From the NCBI RefSeq assembly GCF_009866525.1, contig NZ_CM020866.1, forward strand, positions 92,486 through 156,485: a stretch of DNA of 64,000 nt. The letters run 5' to 3'. Positions 32,706 through 41,955 of the stretch are shown here, piece by piece (the first letter of the stretch is position 1; the number at the start of each line of letters is the position of its first letter). The notes under the pieces were generated by a model. The model did no database searches. It had not been told where the DNA came from and worked only from the letters and a program-made list of their open reading frames with translations. The DNA comes from Spiroplasma poulsonii. Lineage in GTDB: Bacteria; Bacillota_I; Bacilli_A; Mycoplasmatales; Mycoplasmataceae. Position numbers and translations under genes: made by a program.

Positions 32706-34049
32706 ATGAAGGTAATTGTAATTGGTGGGTCAACTGCTGGAATGACAGCAGCTAGTAAGTTAAAACGTATTTTAAAAGATGATGTTGAAATAGTTGCTTA
32801 TCAAAAATTAAAATATCCATCGTTAGGTAGTTGTGGAATTCCTTATTATGTTGGAAAACATTTTGATAAACCAGAAAGTATGATTGCACGAACTGTTGAA
32901 CAATTTAAAGATAATGGAATTATTGTAAAAACTTCGTGTGAAGTAACAAAAGTTGATTTTAAGGCAAAAACAGTTTATGGAATTAATCTTGCAACAAACG
33001 AAAAATTTAATGATACTTATGATAAGTTGATTATTAGTGTTGGAGCAACACCACGCAAATTAAATTTGGCGGGAGAAGAAGCATCAAATGTTTTTACAGG
33101 AACAACTTTAGAATCGGCAGTAGTTCTTCGCGATAGTTTAGCAACAATTAAAAATGTTGCCATTATTGGTGGCGGTTTCATTGGTTTAGAATTTTGTGAA
33201 AGTTTTGGTTTAACAGGAAAAAATATTACATTAATTGAAGCCGACAAATGGGTTTTACGAAAATTAATTGATGAAGATATTGTCCAATTATTAGTGGCAG
33301 ATTTAGAACATAAAGGAATTAAAATTAAGACAAATGAGAAAGTAGCAGAGTTTATTGTTAAAAACAATAAAGTAACAAAAATTAGATTATCATCAGAAGA
33401 AGAGATTCCAACAGATTTAGTTTTAGTGGGAATTGGAGTTATCCCAAGCACTGATTTTTTAAAAGAAACAGAGCTAAAAATGAATGAATTTGGGGTGATT
33501 TTAGTTAATGATCAGTTTGAAACTAATATTAAAAATGTTTATGCTGTTGGTGATTGTGTTATGACAAAAAATATGATTGATAATAGGTTACAATATATTT
33601 CATTAGCAACTGTTGCGGCAAAAAACGGAAAGGTTTTAGGTAATATTTTAGCAGGGAAAAAAGATCATTTTCCAGGGGCGATTGGAACCGCTATTATCCA
33701 AGTTTTTGATAGTGAAATTGCTCGAACAGGGTATACGAAAGAGCAAGCAATTGCAAATGGTTTTAATACTAAAGAAGTGGTTATTACGGGAACTGATCAT
33801 ACTCATTATGTCGCCGATGCTAAACCAGTTACCGTTAAGGTTATTTATGATCAAAACACAAAAGTTATTGTAGGGGCACAAATATTTGGTTATAATAAAG
33901 CTAGTTTAAGAATTAATGCTTTAATCCCATTAATTTGGACAAAAACTAAAATTAATGAGATTGAATATTTGGATTTACCATATTCACCACCATTTGCAAA
34001 AAGTGTTGATGTGTTAAATGTTGTTTTAACGAAGATTAATGAAGACTAA
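32706..34049 (+). CDS. nox: NADH oxidase / CoA-disulfide reductase-type flavoprotein
   Basis: A 447-residue FAD/NAD(P) oxidoreductase. FAD-binding VIVIGGSTAGMTAASKLKR at the start, the redox Cys in YPSLGSCGIPYYVG, NAD-binding NVAIIGGGFIGLEFCESF, the second FAD contact NVYAVGDCVM, and a C-terminal dimerisation domain with YLDLPYSPPFAKSVDVLN. Water-forming NADH oxidases and CoA-disulfide reductases share this layout. The single Cys at about 43 fits both, so the exact activity is open; NADH oxidase is the common annotation in Mollicutes, where it regenerates NAD for glycolysis. A nitroreductase follows, so the pair may serve redox balance. Confidence 0.85.
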   Translation: MKVIVIGGSTAGMTAASKLKRILKDDVEIVAYQKLKYPSLGSCGIPYYVGKHFDKPESMIARTVEQFKDNGIIVKTSCEVTKVDFKAKTVYGINLATNEKFNDTYDKLIISVGATPRKLNLAGEEASNVFTGTTLESAVVLRDSLATIKNVAIIGGGFIGLEFCESFGLTGKNITLIEADKWVLRKLIDEDIVQLLVADLEHKGIKIKTNEKVAEFIVKNNKVTKIRLSSEEEIPTDLVLVGIGVIPSTDFLKETELKMNEFGVILVNDQFETNIKNVYAVGDCVMTKNMIDNRLQYISLATVAAKNGKVLGNILAGKKDHFPGAIGTAIIQVFDSEIARTGYTKEQAIANGFNTKEVVITGTDHTHYVADAKPVTVKVIYDQNTKVIVGAQIFGYNKASLRINALIPLIWTKTKINEIEYLDLPYSPPFAKSVDVLNVVLTKINED

Positions 34050-34073
34050 AAATAAAGGAGAAAAAATTATTAA

Positions 34074-34718
34074 ATGACAGTAAAAAATGCTATTAATTGA
34101 CGAAAAACAATTAAAAAATATGATAGTAGCAAAACTATTAACGATAATGATTTATTAACAATTATTGAAGCGGGGCGTTTAGCACCATGCTCATTAGGGC
34201 TAGAAGTTACTAATGTTTTGACTATTACTAATAAAGAATTAAAAACTAAATTTGCAGAAGAGGTAATGAGTGGTTCGAATCAGGAAAAAGTTCAGAATGC
34301 AAATTGTATTATGATTATCGCTGGGATTAATCCAGAATATTTAGTCTCAACGGAATTTTTGACAACACGGTTAGAACGAAATATTGCACAACCTGATGTG
34401 TTAAAAAAGACAATTGATAAATATCAAACTTTTTTAACGCAAAAAAAAGATTTGTTTACCTTTGTGTCCGAACAAGCACATATTGTAACTAGTTTTATTA
34501 CCCTGCAAGCTGCTGATTTAAAAATTGGGTCAACAATTATGGGGGGTTTTGATGTTAAAAAATGTAATGATTTATTATCAGAACATTGTTTTTTTAACCA
34601 AGATAAATTATATTCGATATTAGTCTTAGCTTTAGGATATTATGATGAAACAGATGAAAAAACAAGTTTACCACGGGTACGCATTGATTTTAATGAATTT
34701 GCAAAGATTATTAAATAA
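34074..34718 (+). CDS. Nitroreductase-family flavoprotein
   Basis: A 214-residue FMN enzyme. RKTIKKYDSSKTINDNDLLTIIEAGRLAPCSLGLE is the N-terminal nitroreductase signature, with Cys and Ser in place of the usual S-x-N at APSS, and the C-terminal part has LKIGSTIMGGFD (the FMN-contacting glycines) and VLALGYYDE. The physiological substrate is unknown. It lies 24 bases after the NADH oxidase-type gene with a spaced AAAGGAG, so the two are likely co-transcribed. Confidence 0.85.
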
Positions 34719-34802
34719 TTTTTGTTTTTATTGATAATATGTGTTATCATTATTTACGTGTAAATAATATGCATCCATATTATTAAAAGAGAGGTGAATT
34801 AT

Positions 34803-35096
34803 ATGGCAAGAGAAGGAATCCATCCAAAATATTTTGATACTAAAATCATGTGCACAACTTGTGGAACAGAGCGCATGACTGGTTCTACTAAGGGGGAAGA
34901 ATTAAAAGTTGATACTTGTTCTTCATGCCATCCCTTCTATACAGGTAATCAGCAATTTGCTAATGCAGCAGGACGTGTTGAACGCTTTAAATCTAAATTT
35001 AATAAAAAAGAAGAATTAGTAAAACAAACAGAAGAAGCATCAAAAGTACAAAAAGAACTTAATAAAAAAACAGCAAAACCAAAATCTGATAATTAA
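34803..35096 (+). CDS. rpmE: Ribosomal protein L31 (zinc-binding form)
   Basis: 97 residues starting MAREGIHPKYFDTK behind GAGAGGTG. It has the zinc ligands CTTC and CSSC (C+ type), then HPFYTGNQQFANAAGRVERFKSKF, the conserved L31 tail. The C-terminus is about 25 residues longer than usual and made of Lys, Glu and Gln, a lineage extension. Fur-family Zur often controls L31 paralogues, but no operator was identified here. A terminator follows. Confidence 0.96.
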   Translation: MAREGIHPKYFDTKIMCTTCGTERMTGSTKGEELKVDTCSSCHPFYTGNQQFANAAGRVERFKSKFNKKEELVKQTEEASKVQKELNKKTAKPKSDN

Positions 35097-35114
35097 AAAG
35101 CAGAATAATGGTAG

Positions 35115-35148
35115 AAAACTTTTATCTTATTAAGATAAAAGTTTTTTT
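35115..35148 (+). terminator. Rho-independent terminator of rpmE
   Basis: AAAACTTTTATCTTA / TAAGATAAAAGTTTT, 15 complementary bases on each side of a central T, followed by further T. Confidence 0.85.
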
Positions 35149-35181
35149 AATAATAATTCTAGGTCATTTTGTTTTTTTCGT

Positions 35182-35187
35182 TATAAT
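35182..35187 (+). promoter_or_regulatory. -10 element before the cobalamin riboswitch
   Basis: TATAAT about 20-40 bases before the first riboswitch element. The -35 box is weak. Confidence 0.5.
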
Positions 35188-35204
35188 GAAAATAGACTAC
35201 TTTA

Positions 35205-35400
35205 AAAGTTTATAAAGGATAAAAGGGAATTAAGTGCAAGTCTTAAGCTGTCCTAGCAACTGTAAAACTGACGAATGTTAATGAGCACCACTGAATAACA
35301 TATTTGGGAAGGATTAACTAGTAGGATGAAGTTAAGCCAGTAGACCGGCCTGATAAATTTAATAAGAGTCCTACTAGGTAAATAGGATTAATTTATTTTG
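35205..35400 (+). promoter_or_regulatory. Cobalamin riboswitch
   Basis: All conserved blocks of the cobalamin riboswitch occur in order and spacing: AAGGGAATTAAGTGCAAGTC (35222-35241), GCTGTCCTAGC then GCAACTGTAA (35256-35265), GAGCACCACTG (35283 on), GGGAAGG (35306-35312), and the closing GCCAGTAGACCGGCC (35336-35350). L5 holds CCTAG (35252-35256); downstream a TCCTA/TAGGA hairpin (35369-35373, 35383-35387) carries CTAGG (35374-35378) in its loop, exactly complementary, which makes the L5-L13 kissing pair used for B12 sensing. CTAGTAGGA (35318 on) can also pair with TCCTACTAG, so alternative folds exist. AAAGGAG and ATG lie about 50 bases further on. A B12 switch is unusual in a Mollicute. 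Confidence 0.92.
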
Positions 35401-35446
35401 TAAATAAGATAAAAATATAAATATAAAAAACAAAAGGAGAAGAAAA

Positions 35447-35914
35447 ATGGTTAAAAATATCTTGACGTTAGTAACAAGTTTAACAGTTGGTACAACAACT
35501 ATTGCAAATGTTGCATTGCAATAATTAACTTCATCAAACAGCGAAAAAGTATCACAAAATAGTATTGATGGATATCATGTTAATAGTGTTAAAATCACAG
35601 TAAAAAATGAAAGTGGAAGAGTTATCAATACAATTACGTTTTATAATTCATTAGTAAGTTTAGGTGATATGTTAGCATCGGATTCCGATTCTTTTGGGCT
35701 TAACGAAACATCATTTGGCCGTTTATTGATCAGAGTTGATGATATAATAACAGATTTTAATAAAAATTATTGAGCAGTTTTTTCAAGCACACATCCATTC
35801 TACAAGTTTAGTACTAGTCCAGCAAATTATTGTTCAGTTGGAATTGATGGTTTAGTTTTTCGTGACATTTGAGAACAAGACCAATTATTTGATTTTGTCT
35901 TAACTAAGATTTAA
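35447..35914 (+). pseudogene. Secreted DUF4430 (intrinsic-factor-like) protein, nonsense-broken
   Basis: ATG at 35447 behind AAAGGAGAAG, 47 bases after the riboswitch. Residues 1-25 are a signal peptide (MVKNILTLVTSLTVGTTTIA...), without an obvious lipobox. TAA at 35522-35524 interrupts it, and the same frame then continues open to TAA 35912-35914. The remainder reads as a DUF4430 beta domain: VKITVKNESGRVINTITFYN, SLGDMLASDSDSFGLNETSF, then NKNYWAVFSS and CSVGIDGLVF...DQLFDFVLT, matching the YW and Gi.g..l.dgD.f.f blocks of the intrinsic factor/transcobalamin C-terminal domain. With the riboswitch this points to B12 binding. One mutation in codon 26 would restore it. Confidence 0.75.
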
Positions 35915-36592
35915 GTTAAGTAATAATCCTATTTATCCTTTTTTGAGAAAGGAGTTTCTATAATTATGAAAAAATATTAGCTAATTTGCTAGTTTTATCG
36001 TTGACCGTAACATCAACAACAAGTTTAATTAGTTGTCAAAATTTAAGTCAAAATAATAAGAGTGAAGAAGATTTGCCAACCTTACCAAATAATTTTACAA
36101 TTATGCAAGGTGATATTTATCCATCCTTCGGTATTAGCAAACAAGAGGGAAACCAAAAATACTTGTTTAAACCCACAAGTTATCAATTGAGTACACTTTT
36201 TTTAAATTTGCCACAACGCAAAATTGCTCCATTAGGGTTTGCAAAGGATGTATCAAATATTCCTGATTTTCGATTTTATTTAGCATATCCATTTGCGGCA
36301 ACTTTTACAATTCTTAGTGGTCAAGAATTGACACTTGACGAAAATCAAATGGTTAATGTTACCTTGGCTGTGAAATGCTTAAAAGTAGCGGAAAAATGGT
36401 TAGAGAGTGGTGCTTGAAAAATGCGTTTTACTGATATGAATGTTGAACAAAAAATAACTTTTAAAATTCCAATTATTCCAAATGAAACTGATGAATTAAA
36501 TCGATTTGTTTTAAAAAAATATAATGCATATATTGCGCAAAATGATATTGAAATTAATAAGAGTAAGTTAGATTTTAATGATGTAAATAATA

Positions 36593-37657
36593 GACTTCTT
36601 GCGATACCCTTTTTTATTAAAATATTATTATAAAATATAATTTATGAGGACATAAAAATATGAACAATAATAAATTTAATACTCTTAATGATAGAGAATG
36701 GTTAAGATTAACAGGAATAAAAAAATCCACTTTTAATAAAATGTTAGATATTTTAAAAGTTGCTGAAATAGAAAAATTTAAAAAAGGTGGTAAAACTAAT
36801 AAATTATCATTAGAAAATAGATTATTGATGACTTTATTATATTGACGAGAATATCAGACTTATTTTCATCTTGGTAAAAGTTTTGATATTAGTGAGGCTA
36901 ATTGTTATCGTAATATTAAGTGAATTGAAGATATTTTAATTAAAAACTCTGATTTTCAACAACTTGCTGGTAAAAAAGCACTAATAAATGATTATTTTAA
37001 TGATAAAACTATTATTATTGATGCTACCGAAACTCTAATCCAACGCCCAAAAAAAGACAAAAACAATCTTATTCTGGTAAAAAGAAAAAACACACGATCA
37101 AAACACAAGTAATTATCGAACAAGAAACCAAAAAAATTATTGCAACAAGTTTTTCGCTCGGAAAAAAACATGATTATGCTTTATTTAAAGAATCAAAAAT
37201 CCCAATTTTAAAAAATACCAAATTAATAGTTGATAGTGGTTATCAAGGAATACAAAAAAATCACAATAATGTTCTAATACCTACAAAGAAAACAAAGAAA
37301 AATCCTTTAAACAAAGAACAAAAGCAATATAATAGAATAGTTTCAAAAATGAGAATTATTATTGAAAATATTTTTGCTATTCTTAAAAAATTTAAAATTA
37401 TTACAGAAAAATATCGTAATCGAAGAAAAAGATTCGGTTTAAGATTTAATTTAATTGCCTCAATTTATAATTTACAATTATTATATTTAACATAAAATAT
37501 TTATTTAAAATTAAATAATTTAAATAATAAATTAATTTTTCGTTGTGGAAAAATATTAAATTTTTAAATAAAAAACATAATTAATTAAAATTATATTTTT
37601 CTATTAGTATCTTTTTTACAAATATTTGCAATTTTTTAACAAGTAATGTAAGAAGTC
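36593..37657 (+). mobile_element. IS5-like element, copy 5
   Basis: Full 1,065-bp copy inserted at TA inside the second gene of the riboswitch operon; right terminal repeat has one change (GTAAGAAGTC). Confidence 0.88.
36660..37495 (+). CDS. IS5-like transposase, copy 5 (-1 frameshift)
   Basis: A7 slip site and both frames are intact. It differs from copies 3 and 4 by a Pro-to-Leu change just after the first catalytic Asp (DATETLIQ) and a few other bases (for example at 37303, 37336 and 37435), so it is the older of the group. Whether the change next to the active site matters is unknown. Confidence 0.78.
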
Positions 37658-37926
37658 TAATGTTGCAAATATAAATTATTTACAAGAAAAAGCAGCTACT
37701 TTTATTGCTAGTTTTATTAGTGAAAATCCGGGTCTTAACAAAAAACTTAATCTTAAAAAAATTATTCCACCAAAGGGTAATCAAATTAAGAGTTTAGATG
37801 AACCTGCAAATAGTTTAGTAAAAATTAGTACAACATTTAATTTTACGTTAAATATTGAGAGGTTAGATTATCATCCACGATTAAATTTGGGGATGCCAAT
37901 TAGATATAAAATCATGTAATTTATAT

Positions 37927-37980
37927 AAAACACTATGGGGGTTAATAAAATTATTAACTTAAGAATAAGTGTTTTTTATT
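37927..37980 (+). terminator. Terminator of the riboswitch operon
   Basis: Outer stem AAAACACT / AGTGTTTT with an inner GTTAAT / ATTAAC hairpin, then TTTT. Confidence 0.75.
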
Positions 37981-37993
37981 ATTTTTATTTGGG

Positions 37994-37999
37994 TATAAT
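37994..37999 (+). promoter_or_regulatory. -10 element
   Basis: TATAAT, 28 bases before the ATG of the ABC-like gene and just after the terminator. Confidence 0.5.
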
Positions 38000-38026
38000 A
38001 AAAATGATTAGAAGAGTGGTGTTTGA

Positions 38027-39952
38027 ATGGGACTAAAAATTAGTAATTTAAAATATAAACTCTATAAAAAAAATATTTTTACTGATTTAAACTTTGATGT
38101 TAACAGTCAAGAAGTTCTAGGAACTTATTTTGAAAATAAATTTTCACAGTTATATTTTTTAAAACTTCTATTAGGAAAGAAAAAACCACGTAGTGGGAAA
38201 ATTTATTTAAATAATCAAAACATTACTGCTTTACTGCCAAAGGAACGAAAAATTGGTTATGTTTCACCAGGGACATTACGGTTAGGTTTTTTGCCAACGA
38301 AATTACGATTAGCTTATCATATTCTAAAAACACCAAAATTTTTGCATGATAGTTCTTTAAAATACATTAAAAATAAATATCGTTATAAAAATTTAGTTTT
38401 TATAGGTAATGACTTAAATAAAAAAGATTTAATATTGAAAACAGATAAAATCATTAATGAATATTTTCATAATTCAATTAGGATTAAGGAAGAATGAATT
38501 GAAACATATTTAACACAAATTAGTGAATTTCATAAAAAGGAAATTGCCAAAATTTTAGAAGATGATAAGGATTCAATTCTAATTCAAAGTTTACATACCT
38601 ACACTTATAAAAAAGAAGAGATTCGTGTTTACGAAGGTTTTCTTGCGTTTTTACAAGCCTTATGAGATAAGATTTATTATATTTCTGAATTGGATTATTT
38701 ATGTGATTGTTATGAAATTGCCAAAAAAAGAAAGATTAAAAATAAAAAATTTGGATTTATTGGGGCTAAACTTGTTTGTGAAAAGTATTTAAAAACTTTA
38801 CAAACTGAAATTCTTTATGAACGATATAAGCTAATTAAAGCAAGAAAAGCTTTAAAAAAATATCGTCTGAACGTTCTTAATACTGTTATGCGTGATAGTG
38901 AACGAAAAAATATTATTAAAGGGATTTTACATAAAAGTAATTCAATTAATGTTGTTACTTGATTGAAACTAGCAGAAGATCAGTGGTTTAATTATAATCA
39001 AAAACAAGAACAACTAATTTCAAATTTGTTGCCAGATGAAGCAACAATTGTTAAAGGAAAAGTTCTTGAATATTTTCATAAGTACCATTTAGCGTTATTA
39101 AATGATAAATTAATCCAACGTGAAGAAGATAATTCCCTTGTGATTGCTGCGGCAAATGAAAAAATTGTTACAGTTTATAATCAAGCATTTGAACAAGTAA
39201 AAGAACTAATGAGTAATTTAAATATTAAAATGAACTGATTTAAAATTACCAAAAATCTAAGTAGTTTTGATCATACAAAGATTAGATTAATTAATGCGAT
39301 TTTAACAAATAAAGAATTGATTATTTTGCATAATACTTTTGATAATTTAACACATAATGAAGCAATTGAATTAAATGATATTTTATTAACGTTAAAAAAC
39401 TATAATCCGCAAATGACGTTTTTAGTTTTGACAAGAAACATTGAAAATATTAAAAACTATGTTACTAAGTTATTGTTCTTTGATGAAAATAATAATTGTA
39501 AATTAATGACAAAAGAACAGGCTGAGTTTTTCCCCGAAACAATGCATTTATATCAAACAATGTACAATAGTTCTGAAAATATTTTTTCAATGCAGTATTT
39601 TGAAAAAGATCATATCCTCATGAATGAAAAAGTTAAAATTAAGCTACCAAAAGAAATTAAGTTAGTTGACCAAAAAGAATGTTGATTAGCGATTAACCCA
39701 AATTTAATTTCCTTTGAAAAAACAAAATTTTTTAATAAGGATTTACATTTAATGTGTAAAGGCCAAGTTAAAACAATTAAAAAAATTGGGAAATCAATTG
39801 TTTGTTTTTTTGAAACTGATAATAAAATGATTTTAAAAGTCTTAGTTCCTGAAAAAGAATTAAATTTAAAGAGAATGACTACAATATATTTTGATAAACA
39901 TGCGTTATTAATTTATAATAAAAGTAGTAATAACTTAGTTATTGACATTTAA
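38027..39952 (+). CDS. ABC ATPase-like protein with degenerate nucleotide site and TOBE-like end
   Basis: A 641-residue protein with the outline of a CUT1/PotA-type ATPase. Residues 1-100 look like the N-terminal half (ISNLKYKLYKKNIFTDLNFDV, SGKIYLNNQNITALLPKERKIGYVSP), but the Walker A position reads GTYFENKFSQLYFLK with no GxxGxGKS/T. A large helical, Lys/Glu-rich insertion of about 300 residues follows. The later part has a Walker B-like LIILHNTFDNLTHNEA, lacking the DE pair, and FLVLTRN in place of the H-loop. The end (FETDNKMILKVLVPE, MTTIYFDKHALLIYN) resembles a TOBE domain. PotA of Mycoplasma also has a long insertion. Catalysis seems impossible; a regulatory or structural subunit is my inference. 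Confidence 0.68.
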
Positions 39953-39968
39953 AGTGAGGAATTTTAAA

Positions 39969-40934
39969 ATGAAAAATTTAAAAAAAACAATTTTACAAAA
40001 AATTAAAGATTATAATACTATTATTTGTTTGCGTCATATTTCACCAGATGGTGATGCTTATGGTTCAGCGTTTGGACTAGCACAATTTATTAAGGATAAT
40101 TTTCCTATTAAAAAAGTTTTGGTTGATGGTGAACCAAGTAAGTATTTGGCTTTTTTAGCAACACCTGATCTTGTTAAACAAGAAGATTATCGTGGAGCTT
40201 TAGTAATTGTGACAGATACAGGTAATGTTGAACGAATTGATAGTAAATATTGACAAGAAGCAAAAGAAATTATTAAAATTGACCATCATCCCAATGTAAC
40301 ACCATATGGAGATTTACAATGAGTTGATGCAAATAAAATTGCAGCTAGTGAAATGATTGCTGATTTAGTTTTAACATCAAAATTAAAAGTTTCAGCAGCA
40401 GCGGCAAGATTAATCTTTACGGGGATTATCACTGATTCTAATCGTTTTATGTATAACAAAACTTCTCTTGAGACTTTGACGTTAGCAGGGCAATTACTTG
40501 CAAAAGGTTTTGATTTGCAAAACATTTATCACAATTTATATGAAGAATCATGAACAAATGCGTGTTTTAAAAATTATTTGTTATCACAAGTAATGGTTTA
40601 TGATGATCAAATTAGTTATGTTAAAATAACAGACAAAATGTTAAAAGAACATCAAATGGATTATGAAACTGTTAAACCATGAGTTAATATTATGAGCAAT
40701 ATTAAAGAATTTAAAATTTGAATGTTATTAATTGAAAACAAAGCAGAAGGTTATATTAATATAAGTATTCGTAGTAATACTTATATTATTAATGGTGTTG
40801 CTCAAAAATATAATGGTGGAGGCCACGAATTAGCTAGTGGTGCTAGAATTTATCAGTGAGAAGATACTGAGAAAATTTTAGCTGACTTAAGTCTTTTAAT
40901 TAAAAATAATGTTAAATATGTGGAAGGTGAATAA
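39969..40934 (+). CDS. DHH-family phosphoesterase (NrnA/MgpA type)
   Basis: A 321-residue bifunctional-type nanoRNase and pAp phosphatase relative. N-terminal DHH domain: LRHISPDGDAYGSAFGLA (motif I), VIVTDTGNVERID (motif II), KIDHHPNVTPYGDL (DHH motif), and VSAAAARLIFTGIITDSNRFMYN (motif IV). The C-terminal DHHA1 domain ends NGVAQKYNGGGHELASGA, the RNA-binding GGGH loop. In Mycoplasma these are MgpA proteins and one genome can carry several. It overlaps the tdk start by one base, so the two are coupled. Confidence 0.93.
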
Positions 40935-41518
40935 TGTATTTTTTAAATAGTAAAGAACAAATGGGATGAATTGAGGTAATCACGGGTTGTATGTTTGCTG
41001 GAAAAACAGAAGAGTTTATTCGTCGTTTAGTACGGTTAAGTTATGCTAAATTTAAAATTCAAGTTTTTAAGCCAGAAATTGACAACCGATATAGTGAGAA
41101 TAAAGTTGTTAGTCATAGTCAAAATTCAGTTGAAGCAATGCCAGTAAAAGATTCAGCAGAATTATTAAGTCGAATTGAGCTAACAACAAATGTGGTTGGA
41201 ATTGATGAAGTTCAGTTTTTTGATAACAATATTGTTAAAGCTGCTGATTCGTTAGCAGATAAAGGAATCATTGTTATTGTAAATGGTTTAGATAAAGATT
41301 TTCGTGGCGAATCATTTCTTAATGTTGAGCAATTAATGACACGCGCAGAAGAAGTCAAAAAATTGCATGCAATTTGTGTTAAATGTGGAAATTTAGCAAA
41401 TCGTACGCAACGGTTGATTAATGGTAAGCCAGCTAATTATTATGATCCCATTGTTTTAATTGGCGAAAAGGATAAATATGAAGCTCGTTGTCGACATTGC
41501 CATGAAGTAACATATTAA
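40934..41518 (+). CDS. tdk: Thymidine kinase
   Basis: A 194-residue type II thymidine kinase that feeds dTTP salvage. Walker A GCMFAGKTEEFIRR, Walker B VVGIDEVQFFD, lasso-loop and Zn ligands CVKCGN and CRHCHE. The length is typical. The ATG shares its A with the TAA of the preceding DHH gene (TAATG). Mollicutes lack de novo pyrimidine synthesis and rely on this pathway. Confidence 0.97.
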
Positions 41519-41534
41519 GTTGGAAAGGAAAAAA

Positions 41535-41783
41535 ATGTTAACAAAAGCAGGATTAAATGCAGAAGCATATTTTATTATAAATAGTAAACCAAGAACAGTT
41601 ATCAAACTTAAAGCACACTTTGTTGAAAATTTACCAATTAATTCTAAAATTACAATTATGGAAAATTTAATGGCGAAGGAAAATGATAATGTTGTTGTTA
41701 ATGGCAATGTTTTTAAAATTATTCAAAAGATTATTACTAAACATCCCGTTAAAAAACCTTTGAGAGTTGTGAGTATCGTTTAA
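41535..41783 (+). CDS. Small unrecognised protein between tdk and prfA
   Basis: 82 residues from ATG 41535 behind GGAAAGGA, with a likely beta-rich composition (AYFIINSKPRTVIKLKAHFV). After the stop at 41783 a different frame is open to TAA 41840-41842 (CEYRLTLLDQLRKLPKFQEI), which looks like protein and might be a continuation lost by a frameshift near 41765. Its position in the tdk-prfA-prmC cluster suggests co-expression. No family is recognised. Confidence 0.5.
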   Translation: MLTKAGLNAEAYFIINSKPRTVIKLKAHFVENLPINSKITIMENLMAKENDNVVVNGNVFKIIQKIITKHPVKKPLRVVSIV

Positions 41784-41955
41784 CCCTCCTTGATCAATTA
41801 AGAAAATTACCAAAATTTCAAGAAATTATTGCCAATCAGTAAATAAATCATTAATTATTATGATTTATTTTTATTATAATAGATTAAATTAGGCATTATA
41901 ATTTAAAATATATTATAATAATTGTTAGGTATCTGAATAAATAGAGGTGGATAGA

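Larger units (their letters stand above)
35966..37919 (+). pseudogene. Lipoprotein of the cobalamin-riboswitch operon, frameshifted and IS-split
   Basis: ATG at 35966 behind GAAAGGAG, 51 bases after the DUF4430 gene. With seven A instead of six after ATG the frame reads MKKILANLLVLSLTVTSTTSLISC, a textbook Spiroplasma lipoprotein signal; as it stands, TAG comes at codon 5. The body continues to 36592, where IS copy 5 lies, and resumes at 37658. Removing the IS and one TA joins DFNDVNN to NVANINYLQEKAATFIASF in frame, ending at TAA 37917-37919. About 295 residues in total. The family is unknown. Its place under a B12 riboswitch suggests a role in cobalamin capture, which is inference. Confidence 0.7.
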
